Origin: Collimonas arenae
GTDB lineage: Bacteria > Pseudomonadota > Gammaproteobacteria > Burkholderiales > Burkholderiaceae_D
Assembly (NCBI RefSeq): GCF_000786695.1
Contig: NZ_CP009962.1
Coordinates: forward strand, 4,464,001-4,528,000
Direction: 5' to 3'
Length of the DNA: 64,000 nucleotides
Numbering within the stretch: the first letter of the stretch is position 1; each line of letters opens with the position of its first letter. A model generated the notes under the pieces. The model saw nothing but the letters and a program-made list of their open reading frames with translations, was not told the origin of the DNA and made no database searches. The position numbers and the translations under genes are program-made. This document shows, piece by piece, positions 1 through 10,480 of the stretch.

Positions 1-734
1 TGCACAGCCTTGCGAGCACGTTCGGTAGCAGCCGATTTCTCAGCAGCTTCCTTGGCGGCTTGCGCAACTTTCTGCTTGGCTTCTTCGCTGGCCAGACGTT
101 TCTTTTCTTCTGCGGCAGGATCTTCCTGCTTGACCGGAGCGGCGGCGCCAGGCGCTGCGGCAACCGGTGCAGGCGCTTCAGCAGCCGCCTTCTTGGCTTC
201 GAGTTCTGCTTTCTTGGCATCGTTTTCAGCTTTTTGCGCAGCCTTGGCTTGCGCTTCTTTCTCCGCTTCCAACTTGGCCAGACGCTCTTGCTTCTCGATC
301 AATTCTGCTTCCTGGCGAGCAATCAATTCAGCTTGACGGCGTGCTTCCTCGATCCGGCGAGCTTGTTCAGCTTCGTCGATCACCGGTGCGGCAGGCACAG
401 CCGGTGCTGCCGCTACTTCGGCAACCGGTTCGTCACGTTTGACGAAAGTACGCTTCTTGCGCACTTCAACCTGGATCGTACGCGACTTGCCTGTGGCGTC
501 AGCCTGCTTGATCTCGGTGGTTTCCTTGCGGGTCAGCGTGATTTTCTTCTTTTCGCTATCAGGCACCGCGCCGTGCGAACGGCGCAGATGTTCCAGCAAA
601 CGATCCTTGTCTTCTTTCGACAAGGCGTCGTCAGTCGAATTTTTCTGGACGCCAGCCGATTGCAATTGTGTCAGCAGTAAATCCGCTGGCATTTTCAGCT
701 CGGTGGCAAATTGGGCTACATTGTTACTCGCCAT
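1..734 (-). CDS. infB: Translation initiation factor IF-2, N-terminal part (cut by window edge)
   Basis: The protein starts [20 protein letters not shown], the conserved IF2_N module that helps IF-2 bind the 30S subunit and fMet-tRNA. It continues into the long Ala/Glu/Lys-rich charged linker (about residues 100-245) typical of proteobacterial IF-2. The GTPase domains lie outside the window, so the 3' end is missing. It follows nusA by 58 bases on the same strand, the classic rimP-nusA-infB order, so it is probably cotranscribed. The family assignment is secure from the N-terminal domain and the context. Confidence 0.95.
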   Translation of the reverse strand, partial: MASNNVAQFATELKMPADLLLTQLQSAGVQKNSTDDALSKEDKDRLLEHLRRSHGAVPDSEKKKITLTRKETTEIKQADATGKSRTIQVEVRKKRTFVKRDEPVAEVAAAPAVPAAPVIDEAEQARRIEEARRQAELIARQEAELIEKQERLAKLEAEKEAQAKAAQKAENDAKKAELEAKKAAAEAPAPVAAAPGAAAPVKQEDPAAEEKKRLASEEAKQKVAQAAKEAAEKSAATERARKAV

Positions 735-792
735 TCAGTCCTCTTTTTCTATGTGGCGCGGCAGACGATACGGAACCTCTCGGATCACTCGA

Positions 793-2837
<2,045 letters not shown>

Positions 2838-3251
2838 AGCAACTCCCTAATAAAATATAACTATAGGCCTGATGTATGTACGCAACACTGGTACGCCAAA
2901 ATCGTAAGTACAACGTCAAAAAACCGCAAAAAACGAAAAGCAAAAAAAAAAATGGGCATCTGCCCATCTTCTTATCGTTTGTCATTTCAAGCAGTTTCAC
3001 GAGAGCGATTACGAATTAATCCGAGATTAACTCTCGTATTTTCTTCGCTTTTTCTCCGCCTTTTCTCGTTAATGACTTCTGTTAACTTGTAAATTATAAA
3101 CGATTGAGCTATGTACCGCAATGCGGGAAGTTTGCATTTATTGACAATCGCCCGTCAAAGGGCGGTTAATTGACCATAATTGCAACACTTCCACTTACTT
3201 TTTTTCATCTCATCCGGAGCGGCCAAACACCGCTCCAGACCGCAACGTCAA
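2838..3251. other. Intergenic region between rluB and rimP
   Basis: 414 bases with no convincing gene. It is AT-rich compared with its flanks and should hold the promoter of the minus-strand rimP operon. A terminator-like hairpin (separate entry) lies at 2942-2968. Other short dyads are GGAGCGG/CCGCTCC at 3216-3236 and CGCCC/GGGCG near 3149-3164; neither is followed by a T-run in the expected direction. I could not fix a -35/-10 pair with confidence. Confidence 0.5.
2942..2968 (-). terminator. Intrinsic terminator downstream of rluB
   Basis: On the minus strand a 7-bp stem (ATGGGCA, 2-nt spacer, TGCCCAT) is followed by an uninterrupted run of ten T. It lies about 285 bases past the rluB stop and in front of rimP, so it would end read-through from scpB-rluB before the rimP operon. 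Confidence 0.7.
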
Positions 3252-5255
3252 TTAGCCGCGCGGACGGCGACGTGGTCCGCCTTGGGCGCCGTAGTGTCCG
3301 CCGCCGGTTGGTCCGCCAGCCGCCTTGTTAGGGCGTGACGGACGGGCAAAACCGCTGCCGCCACCATTGCGCCGTTGCTGCCCGGCATCCGGAAAGCCCA
3401 ATGCAGTTTGCAGCGGATCCGGCTGCCGGCTACGCGGCTGGCCACCGCCTTGCGGACGACCTTGGCCGCCACCTTGGCCACGCCCTTGGTTGCCGCGCGA
3501 TTGGCCAAATCCGCCTTGATCGCGATAACCTGCAGGGCCTTGCGGCGCACTATCTGCGCGATTGCCGTTAGGTTGACGATCCCTGTTGAAATCGGGACGC
3601 CCCTTGCTGCCGCCTGCACTCTGGCCGGCAGGCTTATCCAGACCATGCGCTGCCATCATGTCGCGCACTGCATTCTCATCCAGCTCTTCCCAACGACCGC
3701 GTTTGAGGCCCCGTGGCAAGGTCATGGCGCCGTAACGGGTGCGGATCAGACGCGATACAGTCAGACCGATCGCTTCGAACATGCGGCGCACTTCACGGTT
3801 ACGACCTTCCCCGATCACCACGCGATACCACTTGTTGATACCTTCACCGCCGCCATCGGCAATCTTAGTAAACTGCGCAACGCCGTCTTCCAGCTCAACG
3901 CCGGCCAACAGTTTCTGGCGCATGCCCTGCTCCAGCTCACCCAGGGTTCGTACCGCGTATTCGCGGTCGATGCCATAGCGCGGGTGCATCAGACGGTTAG
4001 CCAGGTCGCCCGAGGTTGTAAACAACAGCAAACCTTCGGTATTGAAGTCCAGACGTCCGACAGCCAGCCACTTGGCCGCCTTCATATTAGGTAAACGGTC
4101 AAACACCGATGGACGGCCATCAGGGTCGTTGTGGCTGACGATTTCACCGGCTGGCTTGTGATACACCAGTACGCGCGGAGGACGCTTGCTGACTTTACGC
4201 TGCAGCAACTTACCGTTGATCCGAATCTGATCGGTCGGCAAGATGCGCTGGCCGATATGGGCCGGCTCGCTGTTGACCGAAACACGGCCAGCGATAATCA
4301 ATTCTTCCATATCGCGCCGCGAACCCAGGCCGACCTCTGCCAACACCTTATGCAGCTTGGGTGCGTCATCCTCGGCGGTCAGGTCGCGCCGGACGTTCTT
4401 TTGTGCAGCATGGCGACGATCGTTTGCGTCTTCAGTCGTGACCAGCGTATCGAACGACTCGGAGGTAACAAACGAAAACACTTCATCGGCGTCGCCGGTA
4501 CGCGATCCTGGTTTGCCATTACGTTGACCTTGCTGGCCCGGTTTGCCATTCTGCGCTTGCGGCTTCTTGCCCTTTTGCTGGCGGTCGCGCGAATTGCGGT
4601 CGGTGCCGCGGTCGCCGTTACGGCCATTGTTATTGTTACGATCGCCACGTGGCTGACGCACTTCACCGACGGGACTGTCAGCATTTTGCGACGCTACCGG
4701 CTGACCTTCAACTGCAGCCAGATTGCCAGTCTCGACCACAGCATCCGCGGCGACAGACGACTCCTGGGCGCGCTGGGCGGCGCGGTTGCTACGCAAAGCG
4801 CGCGGACCACGAACGCCACGTTTGGCTGGCCGCTCACGCGGCGTTGTTTCTACATTGATCACATTCACGAATGGCGCCGCATCAGCGACTGGCGCTACCT
4901 GCGCAACTGCCTCAACGCTGGCGACCGGCTCGGCCACAACAGCAGGCGCCTTCTTGCGTGGCGCGGCTTTCGGCTTGACCGCAGCTACAGCTTCCGGTGC
5001 AACCGCAGCAACATGCGCAACTTCCGATGCAGCACTGCCCTCGTCGACCGCCACGACTGCTTTCTTGCGCGGTGCGCGCGGAGCACGTTTGACCGGCTCG
5101 GCAATATCAGCAGACGAAGTCTCCGCAGCCGGGGCCGTAGCAGCGTCAGCGGCGACCGTCGCGGCCTTGCGCGCTCTCGGCTTTTTCGCCGGCTTCGATT
5201 CGGTGGCGGCTGTCACGTCGACGACCGGTGCTTCATTGGAACTAGGTGGGTTCAT
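3252..5255 (-). CDS. rluB: 23S rRNA pseudouridine synthase, RluB type, with long disordered ends
   Basis: 667 residues, over twice the length of E. coli RluB. The enzyme core covers about residues 299-545: an S4 RNA-binding domain ([19 protein letters not shown]) and a pseudouridine synthase domain with the catalytic motif GRLDFNTEG (Asp403). RluB modifies helix 89-93 region uridine 2605 of 23S rRNA. The first 290 residues are Ala/Pro/Lys-rich, then Asn/Arg/Gly-rich. The last 120 are Gly/Arg/Gln-rich, RGG-like. Both ends are predicted to be unstructured and could add RNA affinity (inference). The start overlaps the end of scpB by 14 bases, so the two are likely cotranscribed. Confidence 0.92.
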   Translation of the reverse strand: MNPPSSNEAPVVDVTAATESKPAKKPRARKAATVAADAATAPAAETSSADIAEPVKRAPRAPRKKAVVAVDEGSAASEVAHVAAVAPEAVAAVKPKAAPRKKAPAVVAEPVASVEAVAQVAPVADAAPFVNVINVETTPRERPAKRGVRGPRALRSNRAAQRAQESSVAADAVVETGNLAAVEGQPVASQNADSPVGEVRQPRGDRNNNNGRNGDRGTDRNSRDRQQKGKKPQAQNGKPGQQGQRNGKPGSRTGDADEVFSFVTSESFDTLVTTEDANDRRHAAQKNVRRDLTAEDDAPKLHKVLAEVGLGSRRDMEELIIAGRVSVNSEPAHIGQRILPTDQIRINGKLLQRKVSKRPPRVLVYHKPAGEIVSHNDPDGRPSVFDRLPNMKAAKWLAVGRLDFNTEGLLLFTTSGDLANRLMHPRYGIDREYAVRTLGELEQGMRQKLLAGVELEDGVAQFTKIADGGGEGINKWYRVVIGEGRNREVRRMFEAIGLTVSRLIRTRYGAMTLPRGLKRGRWEELDENAVRDMMAAHGLDKPAGQSAGGSKGRPDFNRDRQPNGNRADSAPQGPAGYRDQGGFGQSRGNQGRGQGGGQGRPQGGGQPRSRQPDPLQTALGFPDAGQQRRNGGGSGFARPSRPNKAAGGPTGGGHYGAQGGPRRRPRG

Positions 5256-6186
5256 TATTCAGGTGTTGGTTATGCCGACCTGGCGTGGCTTCATCATCCG
5301 ATTCGGACGCTTGGTCGTTGGTGTGGGTTTCATTCGATGCAACGGTTGTTTCCTGCGGCTGAACTGCTTCTTCAGCCGTTTCCGTTGCATTTTCCGTCAT
5401 GACTTCAGGTGCGCCGATGCCTGCATCGACACTATCTTCCGTCATTGGTTCTGCAATCTGTTCTGCATCCGAAGCGTTTTCAGCCGCCATATGCACTGGC
5501 TCAGCCAGTTCGGTTTGCAGTTCTACGTCAGTTTCTTCCTTTGCCGCGGCCGCCTCCAGTGCTGCCCGGGCTTCCATGCTGGCCTCCAGATCCGCTTCCA
5601 ATGCCTGCAATTCCAGCAGATTGCCTTCTTGCATGTCATTTCTGGCAACTTGCTGCAGCGGCGGCAACTGATCCAGCGAGGTCAGCCCGAGATCGTCCAG
5701 GAACTGCCGCGTGGTGGCGAACAATGCTGGCCGGCCCGGCACATCGCGATGGCCGATGGCCTCAATCCAGCCACGTTCTTCCAGCATTTTCACGGTCTGC
5801 GAATTGACCGTGACGCCACGAATTTCCTCGATGTCGCCACGGGTTACCGGCTGACGGTAAGCAATAATCGCCAGGGTTTCCATGGTTGCACGTGAATATC
5901 TCTGCGGCTTTTCCGGATTCAGGCGCTCCAGATAGATCTTCATCTCCGGGCGGCTCTGAAAGCGCCATCCGGTCGACAGGGCGACTACTTCGATGCCCTT
6001 GTCCGACCAATCCGTACGCAATTCCTCGAGCATCGACCTGATCGTATCTGCATTGATTTCGCCCTCATCGTCGCCGATGTCTTCGCCATTGCGCACATAC
6101 AACTTTTTCAAGTCGTTAAGCGACAGCGGCTCGTGAGCACAGAGCAATGCAGTTTCGAGGACTTTCTTGGCCTCAATAGTATTCAT
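5242..6186 (-). CDS. scpB: Segregation and condensation protein B
   Basis: A 314-residue ScpB, the winged-helix partner of ScpA in the SMC-ScpAB chromosome condensation complex. Residues about 1-190 contain the two winged-helix domains ([58 protein letters not shown]). The last 120 residues form an acidic Glu/Ala/Thr-rich tail that is probably disordered. It precedes and overlaps rluB. Its partner scpA is not adjacent but at 46808-47671. Confidence 0.95.
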   Translation of the reverse strand: MNTIEAKKVLETALLCAHEPLSLNDLKKLYVRNGEDIGDDEGEINADTIRSMLEELRTDWSDKGIEVVALSTGWRFQSRPEMKIYLERLNPEKPQRYSRATMETLAIIAYRQPVTRGDIEEIRGVTVNSQTVKMLEERGWIEAIGHRDVPGRPALFATTRQFLDDLGLTSLDQLPPLQQVARNDMQEGNLLELQALEADLEASMEARAALEAAAAKEETDVELQTELAEPVHMAAENASDAEQIAEPMTEDSVDAGIGAPEVMTENATETAEEAVQPQETTVASNETHTNDQASESDDEATPGRHNQHLNNEPT

Positions 6187-6658
6187 GTACGACGTAGCTT
6201 ATTTAAATTTTATTAAAAATTTCGCAGAGCTTATGTTCAACGGCAGGCGTCATGAGTGTGCCTGATACCTGGTCAAAGAAAAGCTGTTGATACTGCTGTC
6301 CAGCGCCCGTTAGAGGAGGATTAATGAGGGCGGGGACAATAAGACTTGAATAAGACGGCAGCATTTCTGGTGCACCGCTCGTTCCTTAGATTTTGATCCC
6401 GGCGGTGCGGCGCGCTGCTATAACTTTACGGCAACCGGTCTCGCCATTTATCAAAAAATGTTGAGACAGAGTTTAGCACAAAGCTTGTGAGGAGGGCGGA
6501 TTGATCTTACAGATGTGGTTATTTGACGATACAAGGCGAGTTCCAGCAAATGGGGAATACGTCATGAATGACCTTCGCCCATTTTGCGTGTTTACGCTCT
6601 GCAACTATGCCTGCACTACCCACCGCAACGAAATCGTCCGGCAAGTATCGCCGAACAT
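6187..6658. other. Intergenic region between scpB and the HIU hydrolase gene
   Basis: 472 bases. Short open frames here have no start signal or recognisable product. The part next to scpB is AT-rich and should hold its promoter. I see no RNA gene, strong hairpin or repeat. Confidence 0.4.
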
Positions 6659-7024
6659 TTAGCTGCCACGATAGGTGGAATACGACCAAGGTGATACCAC
6701 CAGCGGCACATGATAGTTCTGGTCGGCATGGGCAATGCCAAAAGCCAGCGTGACGCGATCAACAAAACGCGGGGTGGGCAGGTCAATTCCTTGCGAAGCG
6801 AAATAATCGCCAGCCGAAAATACCAGCTCATATTGTCCGACCTGCATCTCTTCACCTTGCAGCAAAGGCGCGTCAACCCGGCCATCCTGGTTGGTCACTG
6901 CGCTCTTCAACAGACTGCGACCGGCGGCGCTGACTGAATACAATGCAATTTTGACACCTGCGCCCGGCTTGCCCTGGGTAATATCCAAAACGTGCGTGCT
7001 TAATTTCCCAACGGCGTTTCCCAT
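6659..7024 (-). CDS. uraH: 5-hydroxyisourate hydrolase (transthyretin-like)
   Basis: 121 residues, the family's normal size. It hydrolyses 5-hydroxyisourate, the product of urate oxidation, to OHCU. The catalytic residues of the family are visible: His11 (LSTHVLD), Arg49 (NQDGRVD), His105 (YHVPLVVSP), and the C-terminal YRGS signature that separates HIU hydrolases from transthyretin. A minus-strand AGGGAA sits at a good distance from the ATG. It diverges from puuE and belongs with puuD and the UraD-AllC fusion in one pathway. Confidence 0.96.
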   Translation of the reverse strand: MGNAVGKLSTHVLDITQGKPGAGVKIALYSVSAAGRSLLKSAVTNQDGRVDAPLLQGEEMQVGQYELVFSAGDYFASQGIDLPTPRFVDRVTLAFGIAHADQNYHVPLVVSPWSYSTYRGS

Positions 7025-7091
7025 GACAGTTCCCTATATCGATTAGTTGAAAATGAGTATCGATCAAATGATATACCGCAGGGTGCAGGTC

Positions 7092-7113
7092 AATATATTA
7101 TCCGGCATATATT
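7092..7113. promoter_or_regulatory. Perfect dyad in the uraH/puuE divergent promoter region
   Basis: AATATAT and ATATATT are exact inverted repeats separated by 8 bases (TATCCGGC), between two divergent urate-pathway genes. The size and symmetry fit a LysR-type operator, and a LysR gene lies in the same cluster at 13966. Binding is inference. Confidence 0.45.
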
Positions 7114-7168
7114 AATCATGGCTGCAGCACACATAATTCAGACAAATCCAATATCTCCAGGCCAAGCT

Positions 7169-8128
7169 ATGACTACCAACACTGATCCACAGTATCCGCG
7201 CGACATGACCGGCTATGGCCGCACTCCGCCCCATCCGCAATGGCCGAACAAGGCCCGGGTCGCTTTGCAGTTCGTTCTTAACTATGAAGAAGGCAGCGAA
7301 AACTGCGTACTGGACGGCGACGCCGGCTCGGAAACCTTCCTCTCTGAAATCATTGGCGCCCAGAGTTTTCCGGCACGCCATATGAGCATGGAATCGCTCT
7401 ACGAATACGGCTCGCGCGCCGGCGTCTGGCGCTTATTGCGCATGTTTGAAGAGCGCCGCCTGCCGCTGACCGTGTTCGGTGTTGCACGCGCGCTACAGCG
7501 CAACCCGGAAGCGACCGCCGCTTTTCAAGAACTTGGCCATGAAATCGCCTGCCACGGCCTGCGCTGGATCAGTTACCAGAATGTCGACGAAGCCACCGAA
7601 CGCGCCCATATCGCCGAAGCCGTCAGCGTCATCAAGGAATTGACCGGCAGCGCCCCGCTCGGCTGGTATACCGGCCGCGATTCGCCGAATACCCGCCGCC
7701 TGGTGATGGAACACGGCGGTTTCAGCTACGACGCCGATCATTACGGCGACGACCTGCCGTTCTGGGAACAAGTCAGCGTCCGGTATGACAACGGCAAAAC
7801 AGAAACCAAGCCGCAACTGATCGTGCCCTATACCCTGGATACCAACGACATGCGCTTCGCCGCCATGCAAGGCTTCAACTCCGGCACCCAGTTCTACGAT
7901 TACCTGAAAGACGCTTTCGACGTGCTCTATCGCGAAGGCGATCCACATGGCTTGAACCAGCCGAAAATGCTATCGATCGGCCTGCACTGCCGCCTGGTCG
8001 GCAGGCCCGGACGCGCGGCGGCGCTGGCGCGTTTTCTCGATTATGTGCAGGCCCACGGCCAAGTCTGGGTCACGCGCCGCATCGATATCGCCAACCATTG
8101 GCGCACCACTCACCCGTTTTCAGCTTAA
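7169..8128 (+). CDS. puuE: Allantoinase PuuE (polysaccharide-deacetylase fold)
   Basis: 319 residues, matching cofactor-independent allantoinases of the polysaccharide deacetylase superfamily: YPRDMTGYGRTPPHPQWPNKARVALQFVLNYEEG is split over residues 8-41 (motif pieces YPRDMTGYG and FVLNYEEG). It hydrolyses allantoin to allantoate. The deacetylase barrel covers about residues 70-300 (EIACHGLRW, GWYTGRDSPNTRRL). An in-frame ATG at 7118 exists, but the 7169 start (MTTNTDPQYPRD) matches the family's N-terminus and leaves the dyad at 7092-7113 in non-coding DNA. It diverges from uraH. Confidence 0.93.
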   Translation: MTTNTDPQYPRDMTGYGRTPPHPQWPNKARVALQFVLNYEEGSENCVLDGDAGSETFLSEIIGAQSFPARHMSMESLYEYGSRAGVWRLLRMFEERRLPLTVFGVARALQRNPEATAAFQELGHEIACHGLRWISYQNVDEATERAHIAEAVSVIKELTGSAPLGWYTGRDSPNTRRLVMEHGGFSYDADHYGDDLPFWEQVSVRYDNGKTETKPQLIVPYTLDTNDMRFAAMQGFNSGTQFYDYLKDAFDVLYREGDPHGLNQPKMLSIGLHCRLVGRPGRAAALARFLDYVQAHGQVWVTRRIDIANHWRTTHPFSA

Positions 8129-8254
8129 CCGCAGCAAACGTTTTCCCACCCGCCGTGGCGGTACCACGGAACGTAGCCAAAACACAGACGTGTGTTGTTT
8201 CAAATGAACAGATCCAAAATTTTATCGACCGTTTATAAAAATCAGGAGACAGGG

Positions 8255-9355
8255 ATGTACCCAGCTAAAAACAAATTAAGAAAACTGCAACTCGTTGCCG
8301 CCCTCGGCGCCACGATTGCACTGCCAGCGATGGCCCAGACGTCGGTCCAGGTAACCGGCCTGGTCGACACGTATGTCGGCTCGCTGAAGTACAGCGGTGA
8401 CTCAGCACGCACCAGCGTGGTCGACAGCGGCGGCATGACTACCTCATGGATCGGCTTCAAAGGCACCGAAGATCTCGGCGGCGGACTCTCTGCCAAATTC
8501 AACCTGACTTCGTTCTTCCGTTCCAACACCGGCGCCACCGGCCGCTTCGACGGCAACGAAACAATGTTCTCGCGCGACGCTAACGTCGGCTTGGTCGGCA
8601 GCTTCGGTGCGATTTCGCTGGGCCGCGACCTGGCACCGAACTTCCTGCCGTCGATCCTGTTCAACCCGTTCGGCGATTCGTTCAAGCTGTCACCGCTGAT
8701 CCTGCACATGGATGTGCCTTGGTTCAACGCCTCCGGCTGGACCAATTCGGTGGCGGGCGATACCGGCTGGAGCAATGAAATCATCTATACGACGCCGGAT
8801 TTCTCCGGCCTGAAAGCCAATTTCCATTACCAGTTCGGTGAAGTCGCCGGCAATACCGGTAAAAACAATATTGGCGCGAACATCTTGTATTTCCATGGTC
8901 CGCTGGCATTGACGGCCTACTATCAACGGGTGCAGGTCAACAATCCTTTGGAACTGTCGCCGGGCAACGTCCAGCCAGCGACCAACATCCCGCTGCCAAG
9001 CGGCATGGTTGCGGCACGCCAGTCGAGCTGGTTCCTGGGCGCAACTTACGACTTTACTATCGCCAAACTGTTCGCTACCTACGATCAAACCTCGCATGAT
9101 ATCGACTTGAAGGACAAGACCTTCCAGCTCGGCACCAGCATCCCGCTCGGCCAAGGCGCAATCCTGGCATCGTGGGCCGATACCAAGCGCAGCGGCGCAG
9201 CAGTCGGCGAATCACTGAAGCGCGATACGGCTTCGCTGGGCTACGACTACAACCTGTCGAAGCGCACCGATCTGTATGCGGTATACATGTACGACAAAAT
9301 CACCGACCAGACCGTCGGCAGCAGCGTTGCGCTGGGTATCCGTCACCGTTTCTAA
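8255..9355 (+). CDS. Gram-negative general porin
   Basis: 366 residues: a signal peptide (MYPAKNKLRKLQLVAALGAT, cleavage after AMA), then a 16-strand-type beta barrel of the betaproteobacterial porin_4 / OmpC-like family (VQVTGLVDTYVG at the first strand, ending in ALGIRHRF with the terminal Phe required for outer-membrane insertion). Start chosen at 8255 because AGGAGA lies 7 bases upstream; an earlier in-frame ATG at 8192 would bury the signal peptide. Its place in the urate cluster suggests it admits urate, allantoin or a similar small solute (inference). Confidence 0.92.
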   Translation: MYPAKNKLRKLQLVAALGATIALPAMAQTSVQVTGLVDTYVGSLKYSGDSARTSVVDSGGMTTSWIGFKGTEDLGGGLSAKFNLTSFFRSNTGATGRFDGNETMFSRDANVGLVGSFGAISLGRDLAPNFLPSILFNPFGDSFKLSPLILHMDVPWFNASGWTNSVAGDTGWSNEIIYTTPDFSGLKANFHYQFGEVAGNTGKNNIGANILYFHGPLALTAYYQRVQVNNPLELSPGNVQPATNIPLPSGMVAARQSSWFLGATYDFTIAKLFATYDQTSHDIDLKDKTFQLGTSIPLGQGAILASWADTKRSGAAVGESLKRDTASLGYDYNLSKRTDLYAVYMYDKITDQTVGSSVALGIRHRF

Positions 9356-9394
9356 GTTTCTGAAAAACTGATACTGTAGTCGCGTCATCACAAT

Positions 9395-9429
9395 GCGCGC
9401 CGATCATTCAATTGATCGGCGCGCGTTTT
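9395..9429 (+). terminator. Intrinsic terminator after the porin gene
   Basis: A perfect 12-bp stem (9395-9406 with 9413-9424, arm GCGCGCCGATCA), a 6-nt loop and a short T4 tract, 40 bases after the porin stop. It also argues against translating the next gene from 9412. Confidence 0.8.
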
Positions 9430-9444
9430 ACCATCTGGATTTCC

Positions 9445-10194
9445 ATGAACGCAACCCCCTCCCCCATCAGCAGCCCAGAATGGCAAGTGCGCAAAGATCT
9501 GGCGGCTTGCTATCGCCTGTGTGCCTTGAAGCAATGGGATGACCTGATCTATACCCACATTTCAGCTTCGGTTCCCGGTGAACCGGGACATTTCCTGCTG
9601 AATCCGTTTGGCTATCGTTTCGATGAAGTCTGCGCATCCAACCTGGTCAAGATCGATGCCCGCGGCAATATCGTCGGCGACTCGCCTTACCAGGTCAATG
9701 TCAGCGGTTTTGCAATCCATGGCGCGGTCCACGCGGCGCGCGCAGATGCGATGTGCGTCATGCATTTGCATAATACGCATGCGGTAGCGATCGGGATTCA
9801 GGCAGATGGCCTGCTACCGCTCTCGCAGCACGCACTACGTTTTTATGAACAAATTGCGTACCACGACTATGAAGGCCTGGCGCTCACGCCTACCGAGCAA
9901 CACCGCATGATCGAGCGGCTCGGCCAACTGCCTGCCATGCTGTTGCGCAATCACGGTAGCCTGGTCTGCGGCCGCACCATCGCCGAAGCGTATGTGCTGA
10001 TGGATACGCTGGACAAGGCCTGTGAAATACAACTCAAGATGAATTCCGGCCGCGGCCGCCTGACCATGCCCTCCCAGGAAATCTGCCGCAAGACACGTGA
10101 CCAGTTGCTTGGCGACGGCAGCCCGGAAGGATTGTTGGAATGGCCGGCACTATTACGCAAACTGAACGCCATCGATCCCAGCTATCAACATTGA
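9445..10194 (+). CDS. Class II aldolase/adducin-family protein
   Basis: 249 residues. The fold is recognised from the zinc-binding HLHNTH segment (CVMHLHNTHAVAI), the YEQIAYHDYEG region, and LLRNHGSLVCG with the third His ligand. Family members are fuculose-, ribulose- or threonate-phosphate aldolases and decarboxylases; the substrate cannot be read here. Start set at 9445 because the earlier in-frame ATG (9412) lies inside the terminator hairpin. It is followed by a 4-OT-type tautomerase 24 bases on, and the pair may act on one keto/enol intermediate (inference). A distant paralogue, otnC, lies at 60023. Confidence 0.85.
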   Translation: MNATPSPISSPEWQVRKDLAACYRLCALKQWDDLIYTHISASVPGEPGHFLLNPFGYRFDEVCASNLVKIDARGNIVGDSPYQVNVSGFAIHGAVHAARADAMCVMHLHNTHAVAIGIQADGLLPLSQHALRFYEQIAYHDYEGLALTPTEQHRMIERLGQLPAMLLRNHGSLVCGRTIAEAYVLMDTLDKACEIQLKMNSGRGRLTMPSQEICRKTRDQLLGDGSPEGLLEWPALLRKLNAIDPSYQH

Positions 10195-10218
10195 TCAACT
10201 CCTATCGAAAGGACTTAC

Positions 10219-10401
10219 ATGCCTACATTTAACGTGCAAATTTTTGAAGGCCGCACTGTCGAGCAAAAGCGCGCCTTCGTCAAGGCTGTCACAGAAGTCA
10301 CCTGCCAGACGCTGGATTGCGGGCCGGAATCAGTGGACATCATCATCGAGGAAGTGAAACGGGAGAACTGGGCCACCGCAGGCAAGCTCTGGTCGGACTG
10401 A
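10219..10401 (+). CDS. 4-oxalocrotonate tautomerase-family protein
   Basis: 60 residues, exactly the size of 4-OT-type monomers. After Met removal Pro1 (MPTFNVQIFEGRT) becomes the catalytic base of the family. The central GRTVEQKRAFVKAVTEVTCQ helix and the VDIIIEEVKRENWATAGKL strand with conserved Glu and Trp fit. The Shine-Dalgarno AAAGGA lies 7 bases before the ATG. It probably forms an operon with the class II aldolase. The substrate is unknown; nothing ties it to aromatic meta-cleavage in this window. Confidence 0.9.
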   Translation: MPTFNVQIFEGRTVEQKRAFVKAVTEVTCQTLDCGPESVDIIIEEVKRENWATAGKLWSD

Positions 10402-10422
10402 GTTTGCATCGCCTTGCCACAT

Positions 10423-10457
10423 AAAAAAAGGAGCCACAATAGCGTGGCTCCTTTTTT
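10423..10457. terminator. Bidirectional intrinsic terminator
   Basis: An 8-bp GC-rich stem (GGAGCCAC / GTGGCTCC) flanked by A7 on the left and T6 on the right. It works for the plus-strand tautomerase gene and, in the other direction, for the minus-strand lyase gene ending at 10481. Confidence 0.88.
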
Positions 10458-10480
10458 ATTCGCATGAAGCTGAATCAAAA

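Noticed and set aside
4131..5402. Plus-strand open frame opposite rluB and scpB
   Set aside because: Antisense to a low-complexity coding region and spans two genes; no start signal and no recognisable domain.
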